Source: an archaeon (lineage in GTDB: Archaea > Thermoproteota > Nitrososphaeria > Nitrososphaerales > JACAEJ01). Taken from it: a stretch of 12,100 nt of DNA. Below the pieces are notes generated by a model. It searched no databases. It was not told the origin of the DNA and saw nothing but the letters and a program-made list of their open reading frames with translations. The stretch lies in NCBI GenBank assembly GCA_024256265.1, contig JACGUK010000033.1, positions 1 through 12,100 of the forward strand, in the 5' to 3' direction. The position numbers and the translations under genes were made by a program. How positions within the stretch are numbered: position 1 is the first letter of the stretch; each line of letters begins with the position of its first letter. This document shows positions 1-6,809 of the stretch, in pieces.

Positions 1-1889
1 TTAGATACTGCATTGTCTGTGTATTTCTGAAAGGCTGCCTGCATCCTTACATGCCACTCAGGCTCTATATCCAATGCTGTTACGAATAATCTTTTCACAT
101 CCTCTGGAACCCCTTCAATCTCTTGGATGGAGCCCTTCTTTGCTATCTCCATCATTAAGCCCCCATTGTAGAATCCTCTTTCCTTTGCAATTTCTTCGAA
201 TATAGGGTTCACTTCTAAAAGTCTTGTTCCTTCTAGAACATTTCTTACAAAGGAGACAGCAAACAAAGGCTCTATACCACTAGAACAACCAGCGATTATA
301 GAAATTGTGCCAGTTGGGGCAATTGTTGTTATAGTGGCATTGCGAATCATTTTATAGCCTCTTTTCTCCCATAAGCTTCCCCCAAAGTTAAGGAATGAGT
401 CCCGCTCTTCAGCCAATTCTATGGATTTCTGTATGGCTTCTTTAGAGATGAAGTTCATGACTTTTTCAGCCACCATTAAAGCATCTTTTGAATCATACGG
501 TATACCAAGCTTGATGAGCATCTCTGCAAAGCCCATGACTCCTAAACCTATCTTTCTGTTAGCTTTAGTTATACTCTCTATCTGAGGCAATGGGTATTTG
601 TTCACATCTATTACATTGTCAAGAAAATGGGCTGAGGCGCGAATTGTATACCTTAACTTATCCCATAAAATATCATCCTTGACCATCTTTGATAGATTAA
701 TAGAGCCTAGATTACAAGATTCGTAAGGCAGTAATGGCTGCTCACCACATGGATTTGTGCTCTCTATCTCTCCAACGTTAAGAGTAGGGTTGTAACGGTT
801 TATTGTATCTATGAATATGGCTCCAGGATCCCCTGTAGCCCAAGCCATAGTTACCATCAAGTTGAAGACATTACTAGCCTTGAGCCTATTCACAGGCATT
901 TTGATGCGAGGATTTATCAATTCATACTCATCGTCTCTCTCTAAAGCCTTCATGAAGCTGTCAGGGAGGGCTACGGATATGTTAAAGTTTGTAAGAAAAC
1001 CTTCCTTCGACTTGGCTGTCATGAATTCGATTATGTCTGGATGATCTACCCTCAATATGCCCATATTTGCTCCTCTTCTCCTTCCTCCTTGCTTTATTAC
1101 GTCTGTTGCAGCATCATATATACGCATGAAAGAAACAGGACCTGATGCTATGCCTTTTGTGGAGCCTACTACATCTCCCTTCGGTCTTAATTTAGAGAAG
1201 GAAAAGCCAGTTCCTCCTCCTGTTTGATGAATCAATGCTGCATGCTTTAGAGTATCAAATATGCTCTGCATAGAATCTTCTATTGGTAATACAAAGCAAG
1301 CTGAAAGCTGCCCAATTCTTGTTCCAGCATTCATAAGGGTTGGAGAGTTAGGTATGAAATCGAGGCTAGCCATGAGTCGATAAAATTCTTCTTCAACGCT
1401 CTCCACATCTGCTGCCTTATTGTATAAAAGGTCAGCGGCAGCCACAGTTTTAGCTACTCTCTCAAACATCTGTCTTGGCGTTTCAATGACTTTACCCTCT
1501 ATGTCCTTTTGAAGATATCTCCTTTCGAGTACGCTTGCAGCATTGACCGAAAGCTTCAGATCATCAGCCACGCCAAAAAACTTCTTTGCTTCTCGAATCT
1601 CAGTGCGCTTCCTTCGGTATAGAATGTAGGCTTTTGCCACATCAGCGTAACCATTTCTTATTAGAGTCTCCTCAACTATATCTTGTACGTTCTCGACATG
1701 AGGAATCTTTCCCTCAAATCTCTCTTCAAGAATTGCTACGACTTGATTGGAGAGCTTTTCCGCTTCTTCTCCATCTTCACGATTTACAGCAATGAAAGCC
1801 TTAGCTATAGCATTGGTTATTTTATCAGCCTCGAATTTAACTATCCTTCCATCCCTTTTACGAATTTCCTGAATTTTTATACCGGACAT
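1..1889 (-). CDS. nrdJ: Ribonucleoside-diphosphate reductase, adenosylcobalamin-dependent (class II); C-terminus cut by window edge
   Basis: The minus strand is open from an ATG at 1889 to the left edge, giving 629 residues without a stop. It should make deoxyribonucleotides from ribonucleotides by radical chemistry in the cytoplasm. Residues about 3-90 look like an ATP cone (start SGIKIQEIRKRDG), the allosteric nucleotide site. The barrel follows: C198 in QLSACFVLP is the expected first redox cysteine, and N379-P-C381-G-E383 is the finger-loop motif carrying the thiyl cysteine with its Asn and Glu partners. GGGTGFSFSKLRPKGD and NAGTRIG are also typical of this class. The NPCGE form fits class II, from family knowledge; the cobalamin requirement is inferred. 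An in-frame TAA two codons upstream fixes this start. The C-terminal part, with the shuttle cysteines, is missing because the window ends. The gene is divergent from the next one. Confidence 0.95.
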   Translation of the reverse strand, partial: MSGIKIQEIRKRDGRIVKFEADKITNAIAKAFIAVNREDGEEAEKLSNQVVAILEERFEGKIPHVENVQDIVEETLIRNGYADVAKAYILYRRKRTEIREAKKFFGVADDLKLSVNAASVLERRYLQKDIEGKVIETPRQMFERVAKTVAAADLLYNKAADVESVEEEFYRLMASLDFIPNSPTLMNAGTRIGQLSACFVLPIEDSMQSIFDTLKHAALIHQTGGGTGFSFSKLRPKGDVVGSTKGIASGPVSFMRIYDAATDVIKQGGRRRGANMGILRVDHPDIIEFMTAKSKEGFLTNFNISVALPDSFMKALERDDEYELINPRIKMPVNRLKASNVFNLMVTMAWATGDPGAIFIDTINRYNPTLNVGEIESTNPCGEQPLLPYESCNLGSINLSKMVKDDILWDKLRYTIRASAHFLDNVIDVNKYPLPQIESITKANRKIGLGVMGFAEMLIKLGIPYDSKDALMVAEKVMNFISKEAIQKSIELAEERDSFLNFGGSLWEKRGYKMIRNATITTIAPTGTISIIAGCSSGIEPLFAVSFVRNVLEGTRLLEVNPIFEEIAKERGFYNGGLMMEIAKKGSIQEIEGVPEDVKRLFVTALDIEPEWHVRMQAAFQKYTDNAVS

Positions 1890-1920
1890 ACATTAGCCCG
1901 TTATTTGTATAGCTAGAAGC

Positions 1921-1928
1921 TTAATAAA
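1921..1928 (-). promoter_or_regulatory. Candidate TATA box for the ribonucleotide reductase gene
   Basis: On the minus strand this reads TTTATTAA. It is centred about 36 bases ahead of the ATG at 1889, so transcription would start near 1899 and leave a leader of about 10 bases. No Shine-Dalgarno sequence lies in that leader. This is a motif match only. Confidence 0.4.
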
Positions 1929-1960
1929 TCATTTTTTCTAGATCGCTTAAATTAAAAAGT

Positions 1961-1970
1961 AATAAATAGG
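1961..1970 (+). promoter_or_regulatory. Candidate TATA box for the TIGR00300-family gene
   Basis: AATAAATAGG is preceded by an A-rich stretch. A start about 26 bases downstream (near 1991) would put the purine-rich GAGGGAG at 1996-2002 inside the leader, just ahead of the ATG at 2007. This favours translation starting at 2007 over the internal ATG at 2098. Confidence 0.4.
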
Positions 1971-2006
1971 GTTATTTGACAACTATATCAAACCAGAGGG
2001 AGTGTA

Positions 2007-2097
2007 ATGGCAGGCGATTCCTTTCCATTCCTCATCCAAAATTAAAAAGGAAACATTCGAGCAAGAGATAGAGGTAGAGGGCCACCTAATAGATTCC
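2007..2097 (+). other. Out-of-frame N-terminal extension of the TIGR00300-family gene (apparent +1 frameshift in an A-run)
   Basis: From 2041 the frame of the downstream gene reads IKKETFEQEIEVEGHLIDS, which is the conserved N-terminus of this family (family knowledge: an E-x-E-x-x-G-H-x-I-D-S block). No ATG, GTG or TTG lies in that frame between the TAA at 2005-2007 and the ATG at 2098. A good start, ATG at 2007 with GGAG four bases ahead, is one frame off and reads MAGDSFPFLIQN before a TAA at 2043. Removing one A from the AAAA run at 2038-2041 joins the two parts into one reading frame. This could be a sequencing error, a real mutation or programmed shifting; it cannot be resolved here. 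Confidence 0.55.
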
Positions 2098-3294
2098 ATG
2101 ATATTAACGAAGATCTTCGACAGGATAATGGATTTAGGCGGAGACTTTGAAGTAACAGAGTTTAGAATAGGCAAGAGAAAGCAAGACTATAGTTATGCTA
2201 AGTTAATAGTGAAAGGAAAAGATGAAAATCATCTTAATGTATTGTTGGAGGAGCTATATCGCCTAGGAGCTTACTCTCCAAGGATAAACGAAGCTAAGCT
2301 TGTTTCAGCGCCTGCTGATAAAGTCTTGCCAGATGATTTCTATTCAACTACCTCTCATCCTACATCGATCTTGATAAATGGCAAGTGGATCGAAGTTTAC
2401 GATCAGATGATGGACAAAGTTATCGTTGTAGATAAGGAAATGAATTCAGCGAGATGTAAGTTCATAAATGGGATAAGGCGTGACGATCTTATCGTAGTTG
2501 GCGAAGATGGTATAAAAGTCAAGCCTCCTGAGAGACCAAGAGAAGGTGCTGTTCTATTCGAGTTTATGGCCAGCAAGGCATCCTCTGAGAAGCCATCGGT
2601 TTCTATAGTTAGACAGATAGCAAGGGATATGTATGAGATAAAGGTTAGGGGAGGAAAGATTGCTGTGGTGGCAGGTCCTGCGATAGTTCACACAGGTGCT
2701 ACTCCTTCTTTTGCAAAGATGATAAGGCTAGGATATGTGGATGCTCTATTATCAGGCAATGCTTTGGCTGTTCATGATGTAGAATATGCCCTCTTTGGGA
2801 CATCTTTGGGGATGAGCATAGAAGATGGGGTGACGTCGCTAAAAGGCTACAGAAATCATCTTTCAGCCATAAATGAGATCATGAAGGCTGGCTCTTTATC
2901 AGAGGCTGTAAAGAAAGGAGTATTGAAGAAGGGGATAATGTATGAGTGTATCGTAAATAAAGTGCCCTTTGCCCTTGCTGGCTCTATTCGTGATGATGGA
3001 CCTTTGCCTGATGTTATGACAGATGTAGTAAAAGCTCAGAAGAGGTATAAAGAACTTCTCAAAGATGTAAAATTGGTTGTAATGCTTGCTTCAACTCTGC
3101 ACTCAATAGCTGTAGGTAACCTTTTGCCATCAACTATAAAAGTAGTATGTGTTGATATAAACCCTGCAGTCACTACAAAGCTTATGGATAGAGGCACTGC
3201 TCAAGCGGCTGGTATAGTATCAGATGTAGGTGCATTCTTACCTCTATTGGTTCGTTTTTTAAAAAAGCTCCCTTCCCGCTCTAATCTACTTTAA
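2098..3294 (+). CDS. TIGR00300 / LOR-SDH-domain family protein, probable archaeal ornithine cyclodeaminase
   Basis: The longest ATG-started product is 398 residues. The N-terminal part (about 1-95, DLGGDFEVTEFRIGKRKQD) is the LOR/SDH bifunctional-enzyme conserved region. The C-terminal part (about 180-390) is Rossmann-like: GGKIAVVAGPAIVHTGA, then GYVDALLSGNALAVHDVEYA, then VVCVDINPAVTTKL. Members of this family in methanogens and the related domain of cyanobacterial ArgZ/AgrE have ornithine cyclodeaminase activity (ornithine to proline and ammonia, NAD-assisted). That function is carried over from the family and is not shown by the sequence. The true protein almost certainly begins upstream, because conserved residues precede the first ATG (see the entry at 2007-2097). 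The 3' end overlaps the convergent small gene by 14 bases. Confidence 0.85.
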   Translation: MILTKIFDRIMDLGGDFEVTEFRIGKRKQDYSYAKLIVKGKDENHLNVLLEELYRLGAYSPRINEAKLVSAPADKVLPDDFYSTTSHPTSILINGKWIEVYDQMMDKVIVVDKEMNSARCKFINGIRRDDLIVVGEDGIKVKPPERPREGAVLFEFMASKASSEKPSVSIVRQIARDMYEIKVRGGKIAVVAGPAIVHTGATPSFAKMIRLGYVDALLSGNALAVHDVEYALFGTSLGMSIEDGVTSLKGYRNHLSAINEIMKAGSLSEAVKKGVLKKGIMYECIVNKVPFALAGSIRDDGPLPDVMTDVVKAQKRYKELLKDVKLVVMLASTLHSIAVGNLLPSTIKVVCVDINPAVTTKLMDRGTAQAAGIVSDVGAFLPLLVRFLKKLPSRSNLL

Positions 3295-3490
3295 GACCCG
3301 TCTTTTTCACAGCCCTCTCTAACTGTTCCCTTTTTGCGGGATGCTTTAACCCTTTAAGTATTGGTAATGACCTTTCTTTACTGTGTCTTAGCTCAACAAC
3401 ATACATGTCATTTGTTCTATCATAAGACACGCTGCATGGTTTGCCTTTTTTCCTAATCCATTCACACATATTATCCAAAGGTCTTGACAA
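3281..3490 (-). CDS. Hypothetical small basic protein, 69 residues
   Basis: I do not recognise this protein. It has a basic N-terminal stretch (CEWIRKKGKPCSVSYDR), a likely beta hairpin (MYVVELRHS) and a lysine-rich helical C-terminus (HPAKREQLERAVKKTGLKVD), so a small alpha/beta fold, possibly nucleic-acid binding, is imaginable. The start is uncertain: the longest frame begins with TTG at 3490 without a close Shine-Dalgarno; an ATG at 3469 gives 62 residues; and an ATG at 3500 with GGAAG ahead lies one base out of frame. The 3' end overlaps the end of the convergent gene by 14 bases. Residue composition looks coding, but there is no family support. Confidence 0.5.
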   Translation of the reverse strand: MSRPLDNMCEWIRKKGKPCSVSYDRTNDMYVVELRHSKERSLPILKGLKHPAKREQLERAVKKTGLKVD

Positions 3491-3685
3491 TCTTGCCCAT
3501 TACTTCCTTAACCCCTTTATCACATATCCTATTATTGCACCAATAGAGCTTATAACATGATTTTTAAAAGTCTTGTAGATGAGCTTGAGAAGTATCCGAT
3601 AAAAAATCAATATTCAGAGTGAATGAAAAATTTAAAATGATGAAGAGCTTTATGATGTCAGGTTTTTCAGCCTCTATCTAAAGAA

Positions 3686-3859
3686 CTAGGTCGTTATAAG
3701 TTCTAAAAAGACAGCATCAGGCTCATTGGCTACGATTCCGCATTTAGAGCATCGATACATTGGATAATCTAAAAATTTATTGTAGCTGTGATATTCTAAA
3801 GTTCCTAGGCTCCCACAATTTGAGCATACCTTTTCCTTAAGCATTTTAGGGAAGCCCAT
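3686..3859 (-). CDS. Small zinc-ribbon protein, 57 residues
   Basis: This short frame carries two CxxC pairs, C12-S-N-C15 and C37-S-K-C40, with glycine after each pair and about 21 residues between them (CSNCGSLGTLEY, then YRCSKCGIVANEP). That is the classic rubredoxin/zinc-ribbon knuckle arrangement and would bind one zinc ion. The start is either ATG at 3859 (57 residues) or the in-frame ATG at 3844 (52 residues). A TATA-like CCATAAAG at 3891-3898 on this strand would start transcription near 3868, which favours 3859 with almost no leader. Its role is unknown; stand-alone archaeal zinc ribbons are often linked to transcription or translation, but nothing here shows which. It stands alone between two gaps of about 170-200 bases. 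Confidence 0.7.
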   Translation of the reverse strand: MGFPKMLKEKVCSNCGSLGTLEYHSYNKFLDYPMYRCSKCGIVANEPDAVFLELITT

Positions 3860-4031
3860 ATGACTAATACTAAGAGTCCAAAGAAAAATGCTTTATGGAA
3901 TTCTGCACGCTATTGTTATTCTATTTAAAAAATTGAAATAGAAGCCCAACAAAAGACAAATTAAGATAAAGGTAAAGAAAGAATAGGGACAGATTCTTAT
4001 GATTTCTTCAATTGAATTCTAAGTTTTTGAT

Positions 4032-4118
4032 GGGCCCGATGGGCTTCGATCCCATGACCAACCGGTATCTACCCAATAGTTATGAGCCGGTTGCTCTACC
4101 AAGCTGAGCTACGGGCCC
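4032..4118 (-). tRNA. tRNA with CAT anticodon and a 14-nt intron (elongator Met, or Ile2 read through agmatidine)
   Basis: On the minus strand the acceptor stem GGGCCCG pairs with CGGGCCC, the D arm is GCTC/GAGC, the anticodon stem is ACCGG/CCGGT, and the T arm is ATGGG/CCCAT. The loop after splicing is CTCATAA, so the anticodon is CAT. The discriminator base is A at 4031 and CCA is not encoded. The initiator is unlikely: the acceptor starts G1-C72 and the anticodon stem lacks the three G-C pairs of initiators. Elongator Met and Ile2 (C34 modified to agmatidine in archaea) share this anticodon and cannot be separated by eye. Confidence 0.93.
4067..4080 (-). other. tRNA intron (14 nt) at the canonical 37/38 position
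   Basis: Between the anticodon-stem halves ACCGG and CCGGT lie 21 bases rather than 7. Removing ACTATTGGGTAGAT restores a seven-base loop CTCATAA. The position after base 37 is the usual archaeal site cut by the splicing endonuclease at a bulge-helix-bulge. The boundary is ambiguous by one base, because an A lies on either side. Confidence 0.85.
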
Positions 4119-4137
4119 TAAAAAGAATCTAACATAG

Positions 4138-4149
4138 TGGTATTTAGAT
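4138..4149 (-). promoter_or_regulatory. Candidate TATA box for the CAT-anticodon tRNA
   Basis: The minus strand contains AATCTAAATACC centred about 26 bases ahead of the tRNA 5' end, as expected for an archaeal tRNA promoter. This is a motif match only. Confidence 0.35.
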
Positions 4150-4178
4150 TTTAAGTTATATCTGAGCCAATCTAGATT

Positions 4179-4493
4179 TTACATCATTGGAATTCTGCCT
4201 AATTGCTGAAGCTCAGAGCCACGGGTGCAATAGAAGGACTTAGTTAGTTTCAATTGAGCAAATACAGGACAAGAAGGGCATATGCATTGCTTCTCATTAG
4301 TTATCTTCATGCTCTTCCCATTTGTTACAAAGCAGTAGGCTATGTAATCATCATCCTTTCCTTTTTTGAAGATATTCCTATAGGTTGGGCAGGCTGTGCA
4401 ATTGCACATGCTATTTGCCATATTCTCCATCTTCCTTACCTCTTCAAGATTAACCTTCATCATTTCTGCTGCCTTTTCAAGAGTAATCTTCAT
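4179..4493 (-). CDS. Eight-cysteine protein, DUF2769-like, with an internal duplication
   Basis: The product is 104 residues. A short helical N-terminus (MKITLEKAAEMMKVNLEEVRKMENMA) is followed by two similar cysteine units: C30-N-C32-T-A-C35-P with C54 after it, and C70-I-C72-P-S-C75-P with C89 after it. Each has the form CxCxxCP, then an aromatic or hydrophobic residue, then a lone Cys. I believe this matches the archaeal DUF2769 family, from memory of its cysteine pattern; no function is established for it. Each unit could ligate a zinc ion or an iron-sulfur cluster through four cysteines. AGGTGA lies about 10 bases ahead of the ATG and a T-rich TATA candidate (TTTTTTATTTTG) lies near 4540-4548. 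It is divergent from the MFS transporter gene. Confidence 0.8.
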   Translation of the reverse strand: MKITLEKAAEMMKVNLEEVRKMENMANSMCNCTACPTYRNIFKKGKDDDYIAYCFVTNGKSMKITNEKQCICPSCPVFAQLKLTKSFYCTRGSELQQLGRIPMM

Positions 4494-4634
4494 TCTTCAA
4501 TCGTCACCTACTTATCACGTCAAGCAAATACGATACAAAATAAAAAATCTTTCTAAGACAGAGTTTTAGAGCATCGCTTCAAATATTGAATGAAAGTGAT
4601 GAGAGTCTTGCCTTTAATAAGAATAATTTAAACC

Positions 4635-4641
4635 TATATAA
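4635..4641 (+). promoter_or_regulatory. TATA box for the MFS transporter, implying a leaderless transcript
   Basis: TATATAA is preceded by AATTTAAACC, a plausible BRE-containing context. Its centre is 28 bases ahead of the ATG at 4666, so the mRNA should begin at or within a base or two of the start codon. No Shine-Dalgarno sequence lies between. Confidence 0.7.
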
Positions 4642-4665
4642 GTGCCACATATCGCTAAAAAATAG

Positions 4666-5868
4666 ATGGTCTCTTCAAAACAAATAAGGGTTAAAGCAGC
4701 TTATATGGCGATTCTCCTCCTTGGCATAGTCAGCCTTATGGGTGATGTAGTTTATGAAGGATCGAGAGGAATTATCCCTGATTATTTCAATTTTCTTGGA
4801 GCCCCAGCTCTTATCGTAGGTTTAATTATGGGCTTAGGAGAGTTTCTAGGCTATGCTATAAGGCTTGTCAGTGGCATTCTTGCAGACGCTACAAAAGCTT
4901 ACTGGCTCTTCATATTTGTAGGATATGGCTTGATCGCAGCAGTCCCTCTCATAGCTTTCTCATGGAGCTGGGAATTAGTAGCTTTACTCATTTTAGTAGA
5001 GAGGTTTGGAAAGGCTTTAAGGTCACCTCCAAGGGATACGGTTCTATCTGTAGTTAGCAAGGGCATAGGTTCAGGGAAAGCCTTCGGGATACATGAATTC
5101 TTGGATCAAATCGGTGCCATACTCGGTCCCTTGATTGTAGTAGCTCTTATGCTATACACGAAAAACGATTACTCGAATGTTTTCAAATTTATGATCATAC
5201 CTTATTTTGTCTTGCTATTAGTGTTGAGTTATACGTATAAGAGTACTAGATACCAAACATATGCAGAAAAAAGAATTGAAGAAAAGCAAGGTTTGACTAG
5301 ACCCTTTTATATTTATACTGTTGCTGTAACTCTCAATACAATTGGATTGATCCATATTTCACTCATACTCTTCAAAGCATCTGAAATATTACAACCTGTT
5401 CATCAGCAATGGATCGTGCCAGTTCTCTACTTGGTCGTTCAGGGTGTTGATGCACCTATAGCACTGATTTCAGGCTATGTTTACGATAGAGCTGGTGTTA
5501 AAGTTCTAATTATGCCATTTATCTTCTCTACACTTCCACCTATACTTGCCTTGTTAAGTAATCAGCTTTTAATGCTCATATTTGCATCTGTAGTCTTTGG
5601 CTTAGTTTTAGGAATGCAAGAGTCCATATATAGAGCAGCAGTGGCAGATTTATCGCCTCTAAGTTCAAGGGGTAAGGCTTATGGACTATTTAATACAGCT
5701 TATGGGCTTGGCTTTTTGGCTAGTGGTACAATATATGGTAGTTTTATGGATTACAGAATCCCTATCATAGCTGTAGTAGGCTTTGCTCTTCTAACACAGA
5801 TCATTGCTATATTTCTACTATTAAACGTGAAGAAATCGATGATTAAAGTACAAGAGCCTTATGCGTAA
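4666..5868 (+). CDS. Major facilitator superfamily transporter, 12 membrane segments
   Basis: The product is 400 residues, the usual MFS length, with twelve hydrophobic segments I can count in two groups of six. The loop after segment 2 carries motif A as G70-ILAD-ATKAYW. A second conserved block, E112-RFGKALRSPPRD, then GKAFGIHEFLDQIGAILGP, places it in the MFS subgroup of putative drug/arabinose-type exporters with an R-x-PPRD loop. The second half repeats this logic: SGYVYDRAGVKVL and SRGKAYGLFNTAYGLGF. It should sit in the cytoplasmic membrane and move a small molecule using an ion gradient. The substrate is not predictable, and no partner gene suggests one. The TATA box fixes the start at the first ATG. 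Confidence 0.9.
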   Translation: MVSSKQIRVKAAYMAILLLGIVSLMGDVVYEGSRGIIPDYFNFLGAPALIVGLIMGLGEFLGYAIRLVSGILADATKAYWLFIFVGYGLIAAVPLIAFSWSWELVALLILVERFGKALRSPPRDTVLSVVSKGIGSGKAFGIHEFLDQIGAILGPLIVVALMLYTKNDYSNVFKFMIIPYFVLLLVLSYTYKSTRYQTYAEKRIEEKQGLTRPFYIYTVAVTLNTIGLIHISLILFKASEILQPVHQQWIVPVLYLVVQGVDAPIALISGYVYDRAGVKVLIMPFIFSTLPPILALLSNQLLMLIFASVVFGLVLGMQESIYRAAVADLSPLSSRGKAYGLFNTAYGLGFLASGTIYGSFMDYRIPIIAVVGFALLTQIIAIFLLLNVKKSMIKVQEPYA

Positions 5869-5878
5869 AAATTAAAAG

Positions 5879-5886
5879 TTTTAAAG
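5879..5886 (+). promoter_or_regulatory. Candidate TATA box for the DNA glycosylase gene
   Basis: TTTTAAAG is centred about 24-25 bases ahead of the ATG at 5907, so this gene may also be transcribed without a leader; the bases before the ATG (GTCCCC) are not a ribosome binding site. It lies just after the transporter's stop, so read-through from that gene is an alternative. Confidence 0.4.
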
Positions 5887-5906
5887 AAGAAAACAAATAT
5901 GTCCCC

Positions 5907-6551
5907 ATGAGTAAGGATTTAAGCCAATTAATCAAAGCATATCAAATAAAAAAAGATGAAATTCAAAGGAGACTCTCAGAATTTAAAGGAATATTAAATG
6001 AATCTGATGGGAGGGTATTTGCCGAACTTGCCTTTTGTCTATGCACTCCACAATCAAGAGCTACAACTTGCTGGGAGATTATACTATCATTGATGGGAAA
6101 TGGTCTTTTGTTTAAAGGTAATGAAGATCAGATAAGACCCTTTTTGAATGCCATAAGATTTGGAGACAATAAAGCAAAGTATATTGTAAAGGCAAGGAGA
6201 TTTTTCACTGAAGATGGAAATTTAAGGATTAAAGAAAAAATTCTATCTTTTGATGATTTATTTAAATTGAGAGAATGGTTAGTAGAAAAAATTCTAGGAA
6301 TCGGGATGAAAGAAGCTAGCCACTTCTTAAGAAACATAGGTCTTAGCAAGGATTTGGCGATATTGGATAGGCATATACTAAAAAATCTCAAAGAATATGG
6401 TGTTATCAAAGAGATTCCAAAATCTATTACCAAAAAGGTTTATATTGATATTGAAAATAAGATGAGAGAGTTCTCAAAGAGGATAAAAATACCCATGGAT
6501 GAGTTGGATTTGCTTCTTTGGTCTAAAGAGACAGGAATAGTATTCAAATGA
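5907..6551 (+). CDS. ogg: 8-oxoguanine DNA glycosylase/AP lyase, archaeal Ogg2 type
   Basis: The product is 214 residues and removes oxidised guanine from DNA by base-excision repair. It has the helix-hairpin-helix glycosylase fold. The hairpin is KILGIGMKEASHFLRNIG (about 128-145), with K135 as the expected Schiff-base lysine. The following LAILDRHIL supplies D154 as the catalytic aspartate. The protein ends in WSKETGIVFK. In the Methanocaldococcus enzyme of this family the extreme C-terminal lysine helps recognise 8-oxoguanine, and the equivalent K214 is kept here. The length matches the family (about 205-215). The gene follows the transporter by 38 bases on the same strand and ends 43 bases before tRNA-Glu. 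Confidence 0.93.
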   Translation: MSKDLSQLIKAYQIKKDEIQRRLSEFKGILNESDGRVFAELAFCLCTPQSRATTCWEIILSLMGNGLLFKGNEDQIRPFLNAIRFGDNKAKYIVKARRFFTEDGNLRIKEKILSFDDLFKLREWLVEKILGIGMKEASHFLRNIGLSKDLAILDRHILKNLKEYGVIKEIPKSITKKVYIDIENKMREFSKRIKIPMDELDLLLWSKETGIVFK

Positions 6552-6560
6552 TACCAAAAG

Positions 6561-6570
6561 GGTAAAATAC
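6561..6570 (+). promoter_or_regulatory. Candidate TATA box for tRNA-Glu
   Basis: GGTAAAATAC is centred about 29 bases ahead of the tRNA 5' end, a normal distance for an archaeal tRNA promoter. It is a motif match only. Confidence 0.4.
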
Positions 6571-6594
6571 AATCTTCTCAATCTAATTTTTTGT

Positions 6595-6673
6595 GCTCCG
6601 GTGGTGTAGCCCGGACAAGCATAGTGGCCTTTCGAGCCACTGATCGCGGGTTCAAATCCCGCCCGGAGCACCA
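6595..6673 (+). tRNA. tRNA-Glu (anticodon TTC), CCA encoded
   Basis: The acceptor stem GCTCCGG pairs with CCGGAGC at 6663-6669, the anticodon stem is GTGGC/GCCAC with loop CTTTCGA (anticodon TTC, reading GAA/GAG), and the T arm is GCGGG-TTCAAAT-CCCGC. The discriminator is A at 6670 and CCA follows at 6671-6673. There is no intron. The last bases of this gene are repeated at 8094-8104, so the gene appears to be the insertion site of a small element. Confidence 0.96.
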
Positions 6674-6674
6674 A
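6664..6674 (+). repeat. Proximal copy of an 11-bp direct repeat (putative att site in the 3' end of tRNA-Glu)
   Basis: CGGAGCACCAA covers the last acceptor-stem bases, the discriminator, CCA and one base beyond. It is identical to 8094-8104, in the same orientation. tRNA 3' ends are the classic integration site of archaeal and bacterial elements. Confidence 0.65.
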
Positions 6675-6683
6675 CTTATTTCG

Positions 6684-6713
6684 TGTTTTTCTGCCCGTTT
6701 TGTGGATTTTTTA
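6684..6713 (+). terminator. Oligo-T tracts downstream of tRNA-Glu
   Basis: T-runs (GTTTTTC, CGTTTTG, ATTTTTTAAG) follow the tRNA within about 40 bases. Archaeal RNA polymerase stops at such tracts. If the island is an insertion, the present terminator of tRNA-Glu is supplied by the island. Confidence 0.35.
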
Positions 6714-6809
6714 AGTATAAGGCTTCCTCAAACGGTTCCTTCTTAGACGTCAAAACCAGCATGTTAAAGAAACAAAGCGCATAGCCGTGTAGGAGATCCC
6801 CTACTGCGA

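Noticed and set aside
811..1916. Plus-strand ORFs at 811, 1586 and 1683
   Set aside because: All are antisense to the continuous ribonucleotide reductase frame.
4032..4118. Initiator tRNA-Met
   Set aside because: The G1-C72 acceptor end and an anticodon stem without three consecutive G-C pairs next to the loop argue against an initiator.
4254..4556. 100-residue plus-strand ORF
   Set aside because: It is the antisense of the eight-cysteine gene, whose regular CxCxxCP pattern is far better evidence for coding.
6474..6674. 66-residue minus-strand ORF beginning MVLRAGFEP
   Set aside because: It runs through tRNA-Glu; this peptide is the well-known false translation of tRNA antisense.
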